8,092 nucleotides of DNA from Propionibacteriaceae bacterium (GCA_027353565.1 DAIEHO010000042.1:1-8092), one strand, 5' to 3'. Counted from the first letter of the stretch, positions 1-5,841 are shown. Made by a program: numbers and translations. The notes: a model not told the origin generated them from the letters alone.

Positions 1-1129
1 TCCTCGCGTACAGCCTCACGGCGAGGAACAGCGCGACCACGGTGTAGAGGGCGAGCGACCCGAGCTGAGGCCACTCGTCACTGAACCCGGCGCCCTTCAG
101 GAACACCCCTCGGGAGATGTCGACCATGTACCGGGCCGGGAAGACGCTCGACACCCACTGCAGGACCACCGGGATCGACGCCAGCGGGAACGCGAGCCCG
201 CTCAGCAGCAACCCGGGCAGGAACGCGAGCATGAGCGCCATCACGTTCGCCGTCTCCATCGACGGCGCGATCGTCGAGACGATCACCCCCATCGCGAGGG
301 ATGCGAACACGAACAGCAGCGACGCGACCAGCAGCAGCACGACGCTGCCCCGCAGCGGCACGCCGAACACCAGCATGCCGACCGCGATCACCATCCCCAT
401 GTCGAAGAACGCGAGGATCGTCCACGGCAGCAGCTTCCCGACGATCAGCTCCGTGTGGGTGACCGGACTGACCACCATCTGCTCGGCGGCGTGCAGGTCC
501 CGCTCCCTCACCACCGTGACCGCCGTCTGCTGCACGCACACGATCATGAGGATCACGGCGACCAGGCCCGGGATGAGGAAGATCGAGGACTGCCGGTCGG
601 GGTTGAACCATGTCCGTACGCGCGGATCGAGCCCGCCCGCCGCCGACAGGTCGATCCCTTGCTTCTCAGCCCACACGGCCGCGACCTGCTGTCCGTACAG
701 GCGGTTCAGCGCCAGTGCGTACGCCTGTCCCATCCGCGCGGCGTTCGGGTCGCTGCCGTCGACGATGACGTCCACGTCAGCCTTCTCCCCGGCGGTGATC
801 GCCCGCTCGAACCCGGCGGGTACGACCACGACCACGCTCGCCTCGCCGCGCCGGAAGATGCCGTCGACGTCGTTGATCCCGGCCGCTTCGCCACGCACCT
901 GGAAGAACCCGCCCGCCGAGTAGCTCTGCACGTACGCGCGCGACGCGGGCGTCCGGTCCTGGTCGATCACGATCGTCGGTACGTTGCGGACGTCGAAGCT
1001 GATCGAGTAGGCGAACAGCAGCATCTGCCCGATGGGCAGCAACAGCACGGTCGCCAGGACCCTGGGGTCGCGGATGAGGTGCCGGAACTCCTTGACGACG
1101 ATCGCCAGGACCCTGTCGAGGCCCTTCAT
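1..1129 (-). CDS. ABC-2 type transporter permease (YbhS/YhhJ-like), 3' end cut by window edge
   Basis: This is the membrane subunit of an ABC exporter. The start ATG (1129-1127) overlaps the TGA of the ATPase gene as ATGA, so translation is probably coupled. 376 codons are open to the window edge, near the usual size of this family, so only a few C-terminal residues should be missing. Layout: a cytoplasmic N-terminus with KEFRHLIRDPR (residues 13-23), TM1 at about 24-42, a long extracytoplasmic domain (about 45-180), then five hydrophobic segments at about 183-206, 231-256, 262-286, 295-320 and 356-372. The late motif P-A-R-Y-M-V-D-I-S-R-G (330-340) followed by FLKG is typical of ABC-2 permeases of the YhhJ/YbhS group. 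It should pair with the upstream ATPase and the two adaptors. Family identity is clear from the sequence; the substrate is not. Confidence 0.93.
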   Translation of the reverse strand, partial: MKGLDRVLAIVVKEFRHLIRDPRVLATVLLLPIGQMLLFAYSISFDVRNVPTIVIDQDRTPASRAYVQSYSAGGFFQVRGEAAGINDVDGIFRRGEASVVVVVPAGFERAITAGEKADVDVIVDGSDPNAARMGQAYALALNRLYGQQVAAVWAEKQGIDLSAAGGLDPRVRTWFNPDRQSSIFLIPGLVAVILMIVCVQQTAVTVVRERDLHAAEQMVVSPVTHTELIVGKLLPWTILAFFDMGMVIAVGMLVFGVPLRGSVVLLLVASLLFVFASLAMGVIVSTIAPSMETANVMALMLAFLPGLLLSGLAFPLASIPVVLQWVSSVFPARYMVDISRGVFLKGAGFSDEWPQLGSLALYTVVALFLAVRLYAR

Positions 1130-2073
1130 CCGGCGTCCTGGGCGAGGTACGAGAAGGCAGCCTCCATGTCCGGCGGGATCTCCTCGACCTCAGCGGTGAC
1201 TCCCGCTGCGGCCAGGTGGTCCGCCAGATCGGTGGGCGCTCCCCCGGACCACAGCACCCGCACGTGGTCGCCGAGCAGGTGCGCCTGCCGTACGCCATCG
1301 ACACCGGCGATCAGGGCGAGCACGGCCCGCGGGTCTGGCGCGCCGACCTCCAGCACCCGGCCCGGCAGCGACGCCTTGATCTCGCCCGGGGTGCCGCGAC
1401 GGGTGATCGTGCCTGCGTCCATGAAGGCGACGTGGGTGCAGCGTTCGGCTTCGTCCATGTACGGGGTGGCGACCAGCACCGTGCGCCCCTCGCTGCGGAC
1501 CCGGGCCAGGATCTGCCAGAACTCGCGGCGCGACACCGGGTCGACCCCGGTCGTCGGTTCGTCGAGCAGCAGCAGCCGCGGCTCGTGCATGAGCGTCGTG
1601 GCGAGCATCAGCTTCTGCTTCATGCCTCCCGACAGCCGGCCGGCGCGTCGCGTCGTGACGTCGGCCAGGCCCAGTGCGGCGAGCAGCGATGCCGCCCGGG
1701 TACGCCGCTCGGCCCTGGGGACGCCGCGGAGGCGGGCGAAGAACTCGATGTTCTCGGCGACCGTCAGGTCCGGGTACAGGCAGAACTGCTGGCTCATGTA
1801 GCCGATCTGAGAGGTCACCCGGTCCGGGTCGTGCACCACCGACGCGCCGAACACGCTCGCCTCTCCGGAGTCGGGCCGGAGCACTGTCGCAAGCATCCGC
1901 AGCAGCGTCGACTTCCCGGCTCCGTCGGGACCGATGAGCCCGTACAGCACGCCCTCGGGAACCGACAGGTCGACCCCGTCGACAGCGACCGCGTCGCCGA
2001 ACGACCGTCGAAGGCCCGTTGCCTCGATCGCGGCCACCGGGCCGCCCGTCTCCGGTGAAGCGTCGGCGGTCAT
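1126..2073 (-). CDS. ABC transporter ATP-binding protein (YbhF-like half)
   Basis: A 315-residue ATPase subunit that powers the adjacent permease. Motifs in order: Walker A GPDGAGKST (48-56), Q-loop region YMSQQF (92-97), signature LSGGMKQKL (147-155), Walker B LLLLDEP (167-173) with catalytic Glu172, and D-loop GVDP (176-179). The variant GPDGAGK, the signature with MKQKL and the following SRREFWQ are typical of the YbhF/RbbA exporter group. At the switch (H-loop) position the sequence reads ATPYMDEAE, so Pro204 stands where His is usual; E. coli YbhF, as I recall it, also lacks this His in one half. A C-terminal domain of about 90 residues follows. The ATG overlaps the TGA of the HlyD gene (ATGA) and its own TGA overlaps the permease ATG. 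No good Shine-Dalgarno precedes it, which supports coupling. Single NBD, so it probably acts as a dimer. Confidence 0.96.
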   Translation of the reverse strand: MTADASPETGGPVAAIEATGLRRSFGDAVAVDGVDLSVPEGVLYGLIGPDGAGKSTLLRMLATVLRPDSGEASVFGASVVHDPDRVTSQIGYMSQQFCLYPDLTVAENIEFFARLRGVPRAERRTRAASLLAALGLADVTTRRAGRLSGGMKQKLMLATTLMHEPRLLLLDEPTTGVDPVSRREFWQILARVRSEGRTVLVATPYMDEAERCTHVAFMDAGTITRRGTPGEIKASLPGRVLEVGAPDPRAVLALIAGVDGVRQAHLLGDHVRVLWSGGAPTDLADHLAAAGVTAEVEEIPPDMEAAFSYLAQDAG

Positions 2074-2831
2074 GGCAGCGTCACGTCGACGGGTAGCCCT
2101 GGTTTGTACGCGCCGGAGGTGTCCGCGATCCGAACCCGCACCTGGTAGACGAGCTTGGTGCGCTGGTCCTTCGTCTGGATGGTGTTCGGGGTGAACTCGG
2201 CGGTCGTCGAGATGTAGGAGACGGTGCCGTCACTGGGGGTGACACCGTCGGAGGTGACCCGGACGGTGCTGCCCACGCTGATCTTGCCGAGGTCAGGTTC
2301 GGCGACGTACACCCTCGCGTACACGTTCTTCGTGTCCGTCAGCGTCATCAGGACGCGACCGGGTGCGGCGGCCTGACCGACGTTCGTGACGAGCGAGCTG
2401 ACGACTCCGTCGTGGGGGGCGGTGATCGTCGCGTACCCCTGTTGCAGCTTCGCCAGGTCCAGCGACGCCTGGGCCTGCTGGACGCGCGCCTGCGCCTCGG
2501 CGATCGCCGTGTCGGGCCCGTCCTTCTGGGCCTGCTGGAGCGTCGCGTTCGCGGCGTCCACTCCATCGGAGGCCTGTTGCACGAGGAGGTCCAGCGCCGC
2601 CTGGTCGAGCTTGACGACTGTCTGGCCGGCCTTGACCGTGTCGCCCTCCTTGACAAGGACCTCAGTGACGCGGGCCGACAACAACGAGGCGACCTGGTAC
2701 TGGTCGGCATCCACCGTGCCGGTCGCGAGCGGCGCGACCGCGGTGGGGGTGCGCGAGGACCACCACCAGTAGCCGAGACCGCCGGCGATCAGCACGACCA
2801 CCAGCACGATCAGAGGTACGCGTCGCTTCAT
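2070..2831 (-). CDS. HlyD/YbhG-type membrane fusion (adaptor) protein
   Basis: A 253-residue adaptor of an ABC exporter. Residues 1-4 (MKRR) are basic and 6-24 form one membrane anchor, so the bulk lies outside the membrane. A first biotinyl-lipoyl half with VKEGDTVKAGQ (60-70) leads into a short alpha-helical hairpin (about 77-132), followed by the second half ITAPHDGVVSSL (136-147). A beta-barrel domain ends with EFTPNTIQTKDQRTKLVYQVRVR (shown in part: 212-234) and KPGLPVDVTLP, the usual end of the YbhG/YhiI class. The start ATG has AGGAG six bases upstream, overlapping the stop codon of the lipoprotein gene. The family is known for bridging inner-membrane exporters to outer channels in diderms; in an actinomycete its role would be different or limited to the cell wall space. 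Function by family; substrate unknown. Confidence 0.95.
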   Translation of the reverse strand: MKRRVPLIVLVVVLIAGGLGYWWWSSRTPTAVAPLATGTVDADQYQVASLLSARVTEVLVKEGDTVKAGQTVVKLDQAALDLLVQQASDGVDAANATLQQAQKDGPDTAIAEAQARVQQAQASLDLAKLQQGYATITAPHDGVVSSLVTNVGQAAAPGRVLMTLTDTKNVYARVYVAEPDLGKISVGSTVRVTSDGVTPSDGTVSYISTTAEFTPNTIQTKDQRTKLVYQVRVRIADTSGAYKPGLPVDVTLP

Positions 2832-2837
2832 GTGTCT

Positions 2838-2842
2838 CTCCT
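2838..2842 (-). promoter_or_regulatory. Ribosome binding site of the HlyD-type gene
   Basis: AGGAG on the minus strand, six bases before the ATG at 2831. It overlaps the TAG stop (2843-2841) of the preceding lipoprotein gene, read as TAGGAG, so a ribosome finishing the first gene sits on the binding site of the second. This favours the 2831 start and coupled translation. Confidence 0.75.
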
Positions 2843-4331
2843 AGACGGACCGGCAGGGCGTGAGTCGGAGGTCGACTGGCCAGCCGGGGGGGAGGGTGGC
2901 CGACGAGGTCACGGTGATCGAGACCGTACGGGTCAGGTGGGTGCGGTCGGTGGCGACGAAGGACGGCGGGTACGCGACCTCGGTGCCGATCCGGGTCAGC
3001 GTGGCGTCGACGGTGGTGCCGGCATCGGTCGTGATCCGAGTCGCGCCGCCCGTACAGAGCCGTGCCGCGTCGTCCGGCGCGAGCCATGCCGTCACGGTCG
3101 TGGGCCGGTCCTCACGGACGCGTACCAGCGGGGTCCCGGCCAGGACGACGTCCCCGACCTGAGGGGCGGAGACGACCACGCCCGCGCTGGTGGCCGTGAC
3201 CGTGGCCAGGTCGCGCTGCTGCTGGGCCTGTGCGACCGCCACGTCGTACCCGCCGATCGCCACCGTGGCCAAGTCCCGCGTGTTCACGAGCTGGGTACGG
3301 GTGTCGCTGAGCTGGGCCAGACCACCGTCGATCGAGGCGAGGGCGCCCGTGGCCTGGTGAGTCTTCTGGTCGATCGTCGCCAGGCCGGTCATGATCTGCG
3401 CCAAGCCGCTGTCGATCTGCGCCAGACCCGCTGTGGCCTTGGCGAGCCCTGCGTCGAGCTGTGTCAGTCCGGCCTGGGACTGGCTGAGACCGGTTGTCAG
3501 CTGCGTGAGCCCGGCCTGTGACTGGGCGAGGCCGGCCTCCAGCGCAAGCAACGAGGCCTGGGCCTTCGCGAGCGCCGCCTCGAGCTGCGGCACCGTGGGG
3601 GAGGAGATGGCCATGGCCGCCGCCAGCTGGGCCTGCAGGTCGGCGATCGTGGCGACGAGGCCCGTCCGCTGGGTGGTGAGGTCGGCGATGGTCGCGTCCA
3701 GGGCCGTCTGCTTGGCCGTGAGGTCCGCGATCGTCGCGACGAGGGTGGAGCGCTGGGAGGTGAGGTCGGCGACGGTCTGGACCACGGCGGGACGTTGGCT
3801 GGTGAGCGTCTGCCGGGTCGAGACAAGGTCCGCCCGCTTCTGGGAGAGCGTCGTGAGACCGTCGGAGATCGTCTGGCGCTGCGTATGCAAGTCGGCGGCC
3901 TTGGTGTCGAGGTCCGCGATGGTGGAGGTCAGCACGTCCACCTCCGCACGTGCTCGACCGGCATCGGACTGAGCCATGGAGAGCGCCGCATCGAGTGGGC
4001 GGGCGTCCGTCCGTACGAGAACGTCCCCCTGCGCCACGCGGGCACCCTCGGCCACGGCCCAGGTGACCAGCAGAGGCGCTGGATCCGGGGCCGGCTTCTG
4101 TGCGGGCGGGACGGCGGAGAAGCCGGCGTTCGGGTTGGGCGCGACCGTCCCGATGGTGGGAGTCGAGACTGTGAGCAGGTCGTCGTCGACGGTGCCCGTG
4201 ACACCGATCGTCCCGGCCGCCGGCGTCGTGCAGCCAACGGTCAACGCAACCACGAGCGCCAGGCTCACCCCGCGTGCAACGCTGCGACGGCGATGATCTG
4301 GACGACGGTCCACGGGCTCGCACTCGGCCAC
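2841..4331 (-). CDS. Lipoprotein adaptor with a very long coiled-coil hairpin (HlyD-like, first gene of exporter operon)
   Basis: A 496-residue extracytoplasmic protein if it starts at GTG 4331. Residues 9-20 are Arg-rich, 21-33 hydrophobic, and TVGC ends in a probable lipidated Cys34. A Pro-rich linker (62-86) follows. LVTWAVAEGARVAQGDVLVRTD (part of 88-109) is a biotinyl-lipoyl half-motif. Residues about 112-375 are an Ala/Leu/Gln/Thr-rich coiled coil, broken at SSPTVP (243-248), the likely hairpin tip. The second lipoyl half is TSAGVVVSAPQVGDVVLAGTPLVRV (within 381-405), followed by a beta domain ending LPPGWPVDLRLTPC (480-493), with Cys426 and Cys493 as a possible disulfide. Start choice: GTG 4331 lies six bases after TACTGT and lacks a usable Shine-Dalgarno; GTG 4313 is the alternative and gives the same signal. 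The open frame runs further upstream to 4787 but there overlaps the divergent SGNH gene and its promoter and is not believed. Role inferred: partner adaptor of the downstream exporter. Confidence 0.88.
   Translation of the reverse strand: MAECEPVDRRPDHRRRSVARGVSLALVVALTVGCTTPAAGTIGVTGTVDDDLLTVSTPTIGTVAPNPNAGFSAVPPAQKPAPDPAPLLVTWAVAEGARVAQGDVLVRTDARPLDAALSMAQSDAGRARAEVDVLTSTIADLDTKAADLHTQRQTISDGLTTLSQKRADLVSTRQTLTSQRPAVVQTVADLTSQRSTLVATIADLTAKQTALDATIADLTTQRTGLVATIADLQAQLAAAMAISSPTVPQLEAALAKAQASLLALEAGLAQSQAGLTQLTTGLSQSQAGLTQLDAGLAKATAGLAQIDSGLAQIMTGLATIDQKTHQATGALASIDGGLAQLSDTRTQLVNTRDLATVAIGGYDVAVAQAQQQRDLATVTATSAGVVVSAPQVGDVVLAGTPLVRVREDRPTTVTAWLAPDDAARLCTGGATRITTDAGTTVDATLTRIGTEVAYPPSFVATDRTHLTRTVSITVTSSATLPPGWPVDLRLTPCRSV
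3303..3533 (-). repeat. In-frame 21-bp repeats encoding Gly-Leu heptads
   Basis: Within the lipoprotein adaptor, residues 267-343 are eleven 7-residue units, nine beginning with Gly-Leu (for example GLAQSQA, GLTQLTT, GLSQSQA, GLTQLDA, GLAQIDS). The first eight, 267-322, are uninterrupted. The DNA copies differ from each other, so the repeat is old at DNA level and kept at protein level. They form most of the returning helix of the hairpin. Confidence 0.9.
3618..3785 (-). repeat. Four in-frame 42-bp repeats encoding 14-residue coiled-coil units
   Basis: Residues 183-238 of the lipoprotein adaptor consist of four 14-residue units: VVQTVADLTSQRST, LVATIADLTAKQTA, LDATIADLTTQRTG and LVATIADLQAQLAA. 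Each unit is two heptads. They sit in the outgoing helix, just before the predicted tip, and suggest growth of the coil by duplication. Confidence 0.9.
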
Positions 4332-4337
4332 CTCCGA

Positions 4338-4343
4338 ACAGTA
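4338..4343 (-). promoter_or_regulatory. Candidate -10 element (TACTGT) for the exporter operon
   Basis: On the minus strand TACTGT fits TANNNT and ends six bases before the GTG at 4331. This spacing places transcription start at or next to the GTG, the layout of leaderless mRNAs common in actinomycetes. No convincing -35 element is seen 16-18 bases upstream, so the call rests on the -10 and on the lack of a Shine-Dalgarno. Confidence 0.4.
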
Positions 4344-4361
4344 CCGAAGCGGCCGCTCCCA

Positions 4362-4376
4362 CTGGGCTGTACCCAG
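4362..4376. promoter_or_regulatory. Inverted repeat, possible operator upstream of the exporter operon
   Basis: CTGGG-CTGTA-CCCAG, perfect 5-bp arms around a 5-bp spacer. It lies where the -35 region of the minus-strand promoter would be, so a bound protein could control the operon. Short enough to occur by chance in GC-rich DNA. Confidence 0.25.
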
Positions 4377-4416
4377 GATCGCCGTGGCCCGCGCCGCGGA
4401 ATCCCTGCGCGTGATG

Positions 4417-4426
4417 CCCCCGGGGG
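4417..4426. repeat. 10-bp palindrome CCCCCGGGGG between the divergent genes
   Basis: A perfect palindrome five bases upstream of the TTGACA box of the plus-strand promoter, followed by TTTT. It may be a protein site or merely a GC run; nothing else supports a function. Confidence 0.2.
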
Positions 4427-4431
4427 TTTTC

Positions 4432-4460
4432 TTGACACCCGAGCCAGGGCAAGATCGAGT
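4432..4460 (+). promoter_or_regulatory. Promoter of the SGNH hydrolase gene
   Basis: A perfect -35 TTGACA (4432-4437), a 17-base spacer and TCGAGT (4455-4460) as -10, which matches the actinobacterial TAGRRT pattern at five of six positions. The start ATG follows at 4495 with a strong Shine-Dalgarno, leaving a leader of roughly 28 bases. This is the best primary-sigma promoter in the window. Confidence 0.6.
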
Positions 4461-4469
4461 CGACACTCG
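4456..4469. promoter_or_regulatory. Inverted repeat overlapping the SGNH promoter -10 and start site
   Basis: CGAGT-CGAC-ACTCG, perfect 5-bp arms with a 4-bp centre. It covers the -10 element and the expected transcription start. An outer pair, GACACC (4434-4439) and GGTGTC (4475-4480), is nested around it. The arrangement would suit a repressor operator; it is untested. Confidence 0.3.
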
Positions 4470-4482
4470 GTCTTGGTGTCTC

Positions 4483-4488
4483 AGGAGG
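4483..4488 (+). promoter_or_regulatory. Ribosome binding site of the SGNH gene
   Basis: AGGAGG, six bases before ATG 4495. It decides against the in-frame ATG at 4489, which directly abuts the site, and against the longer open frame that begins at 4384, upstream of the promoter. Confidence 0.75.
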
Positions 4489-4494
4489 ATGAGG

Positions 4495-5352
4495 ATGCAA
4501 CGGTCGCGCGAGCCGCGTAGGCAGGTGCGGGAGCCCGTCCCCACGCCCTCCGGCGATGACCCGCGCCGCCCCACCGCTTGCGTGCCCCCGGGCGCGATCG
4601 GGCTGATGGTCCTCGGTCTCGTGGTTCCAGCCGTGGGGGTTGTCGTCGGCCAGGCCCTTGTGTTCGGGAGACGCTTCGCGGTGCCGCCCACGCCGGCACC
4701 GGTCGACGTCACGGTCCTGCCGTCCGCCGAGGTGCTCAGGAGCGCGGCGTCGGTCGTGGAGATGGCCGCGTTCGGCGACTCGGCCATGGCCGGGGTCGGT
4801 GTTCACCAGGTGGAGGACGCCCTGCCCGTACAGCTCGCTCAGCGGGTGGCGGAGTCACTGGGGCGTCCCGTGCACGTCGTGGGCTACGCCCGGTCGGGAG
4901 CGCGAACCATCGACGTCCTGACCGACCAGATCCCGCTGGTACGGCACGTGCCTGATGTCGCGGTTCTCGTGGTGGGTACGAACGACGTCACGGGTGTGAC
5001 CATGCCGGCACGGCTCGCGCGGGGATCTCGCGCCCTCCTGGACGCGCTCGAGTCGCTCGGAGCGGCCGTGGTGATGTCGAGCCTGCCGAGGTTCCGGGCG
5101 ATGCGACGCCTCCCGCACCCGCTCATGGAGGTGGTCATCGGGTACGGGGCGGTGGTCGGCGCGGTCCAGCGACGTGCGGCTGCCATGCGGCCCCGTGTGC
5201 GCCTCGTCGACGTCGGGGTTGCCGTTGGACCGGAGTACTTCGCCGACGTCAGCACCCTCAGCGCTGATGCCTTCCACCCGTCGGCAGCCGGCTACGCGCG
5301 CATCGCGGACGCCCTCGTGCCGGCCGTACTGGCTGTCCTCGGACCCGCCTGA
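4495..5352 (+). CDS. Membrane-anchored SGNH/GDSL-family hydrolase
   Basis: A 285-residue protein with all SGNH blocks: FGDSAMAG with the nucleophile Ser96, Gly135 in YARSGARTIDVL, Asn163 in GTNDVT, and the dyad Asp258/His261 in DAFHPSAAGYARIAD. Such proteins cleave, or sometimes transfer, acyl esters on lipids, glycans or small molecules. The Arg-rich N-terminus (1-25) is followed by one hydrophobic segment (about 33-57), which should leave the catalytic domain outside the cell as a type II membrane protein or after cleavage. The start is set by AGGAGG six bases upstream, although ATG 4489 is also in frame. It stands alone on the plus strand, divergent from the exporter operon (163 bp apart) and convergent with the small gene at 5395-5679 (42 bp apart). 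Substrate unknown; the exporter next door makes a cell-envelope substrate an attractive inference. Confidence 0.9.
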   Translation: MQRSREPRRQVREPVPTPSGDDPRRPTACVPPGAIGLMVLGLVVPAVGVVVGQALVFGRRFAVPPTPAPVDVTVLPSAEVLRSAASVVEMAAFGDSAMAGVGVHQVEDALPVQLAQRVAESLGRPVHVVGYARSGARTIDVLTDQIPLVRHVPDVAVLVVGTNDVTGVTMPARLARGSRALLDALESLGAAVVMSSLPRFRAMRRLPHPLMEVVIGYGAVVGAVQRRAAAMRPRVRLVDVGVAVGPEYFADVSTLSADAFHPSAAGYARIADALVPAVLAVLGPA

Positions 5353-5394
5353 CCGTCTGCGGAAGAAGGGTGGCACGATCGCCTCGCCGCGTTG

Positions 5395-5679
5395 TCAGGC
5401 GGAACGAGTCCGACGCCGAGCACGGGCGCATCGGCTGTCGGCAGACGCGCCCCGCCCGTGGCCGCGGAGCTGTTCGATCTGCACGATGGCTGCGCCGAAC
5501 GGGGCGGTGCCGCGCCACCTCAGCCGTCCGTGCCGGATCGGCAGCTGCCGGAAGATCATGCGAGCGAACGCCGCCTGCGCGTCCCGCAGCGACGGGAACA
5601 GACCCACCAGATGAGCGTCGGGGCTGTCCTGGTCAGACCGCCACGCCGGTCCAGCGAAGACCGCCCACCGTTCCGACAT
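5395..5679 (-). CDS. Small hypothetical protein, 94 aa
   Basis: I do not recognise the family. The ATG at 5679 has GGAGGAG five bases upstream, and GC-rich third positions suit a true gene. The first 72 residues look like a compact soluble alpha/beta domain: a beta start (ERWAVFAGPAW, 3-13), an acidic stretch (DQDSPD, 16-21), a helix with LRDAQAAFARMIF (31-43), then RLRWRG and a final strand FGAAIVQIEQL (61-71). The tail from 73 is Gly/Ser/Arg-rich and ends RARRRTRSA. There is no signal peptide, membrane segment or known motif. The frame stays open far upstream (to 6471), but that part has poor coding character and no start signal as good as 5679. Its leader carries strong hairpins. A nucleic-acid or charged partner is possible from the basic tail but is only a guess. 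Confidence 0.65.
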   Translation of the reverse strand: MSERWAVFAGPAWRSDQDSPDAHLVGLFPSLRDAQAAFARMIFRQLPIRHGRLRWRGTAPFGAAIVQIEQLRGHGRGASADSRCARARRRTRSA

Positions 5680-5753
5680 CACAGCTCCTCCGCGCACTGA
5701 GGGGGCGTTGCCAGGGCCAGGTTCGTGGTGGTCGTCGTGAGTGGCACACCCAC

Positions 5754-5772
5754 GCCGGGGAGCCGCCCCGGC
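5754..5772 (-). repeat. Small hairpin next to the large hairpin
   Basis: GCCGGGG-AGCCG-CCCCGGC on the plus strand: 7-bp stem, 5-base loop. Its right arm shares 5770-5772 with the base of the large hairpin at 5770-5809, so full forms of both cannot coexist. It lies 74 bases before the start codon of the small minus-strand gene. Confidence 0.55.
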
Positions 5773-5809
5773 CGGCTGGTCTCGAGTGTCATCTCGAGAC
5801 CAGCCGGCC
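5770..5809 (-). repeat. Perfect 17-bp inverted repeat with 6-base loop
   Basis: Left arm GGCCGGCTGGTCTCGAG (5770-5786), loop 5787-5792, right arm CTCGAGACCAGCCGGCC (5793-5809). There is no mismatch, and no T-run on either side, so it is not a classical terminator. On the minus strand the loop reads ATGACA. Orientation is given as minus because the next gene start in that direction is 90 bases away; the DNA itself is symmetrical. It could act in RNA (leader of the 94-aa gene) or as a DNA site. Confidence 0.85.
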
Positions 5810-5841
5810 CCCGGGCCGCGCAGGGTGAGCTGCGTCCCGTC

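Noticed and set aside
455..1801. Long plus-strand open frame opposite the permease and ATPase
   Set aside because: Arg/His/Pro-rich shadow frame; the minus strand carries overlapping genes with complete ABC motifs.
3303..3785. Tandem repeats as a CRISPR array or mobile repeat
   Set aside because: Units are contiguous, in frame, diverged at DNA level and explained by coiled-coil heptads; no spacers.
4332..4787. N-terminal extension of the lipoprotein gene up to ATG 4787
   Set aside because: It would overlap the SGNH gene and both promoters and bury the signal peptide about 185 residues inside the protein.
3112..4806. Long minus-strand open frame in another frame across the lipoprotein gene
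   Set aside because: Very rich in Arg, Gly, His and Pro, with no domain; the true frame has signal peptide, lipoyl halves and regular heptads.
5342..5394. Terminator between the convergent SGNH and 94-aa genes
   Set aside because: Only a 4-bp CCGC/GCGG pairing near 5345-5362 and no T-run; not enough to call.
5770..5809. The 6-base loop of the 17-bp hairpin as an ANTAR-type hexaloop
   Set aside because: Known ANTAR target loops have A at position 1 and G at position 4. The minus-strand loop ATGACA has A1 but A at position 4, the plus-strand loop TGTCAT has neither, and the stem is far longer than usual; the second hairpin has a 9-base loop.
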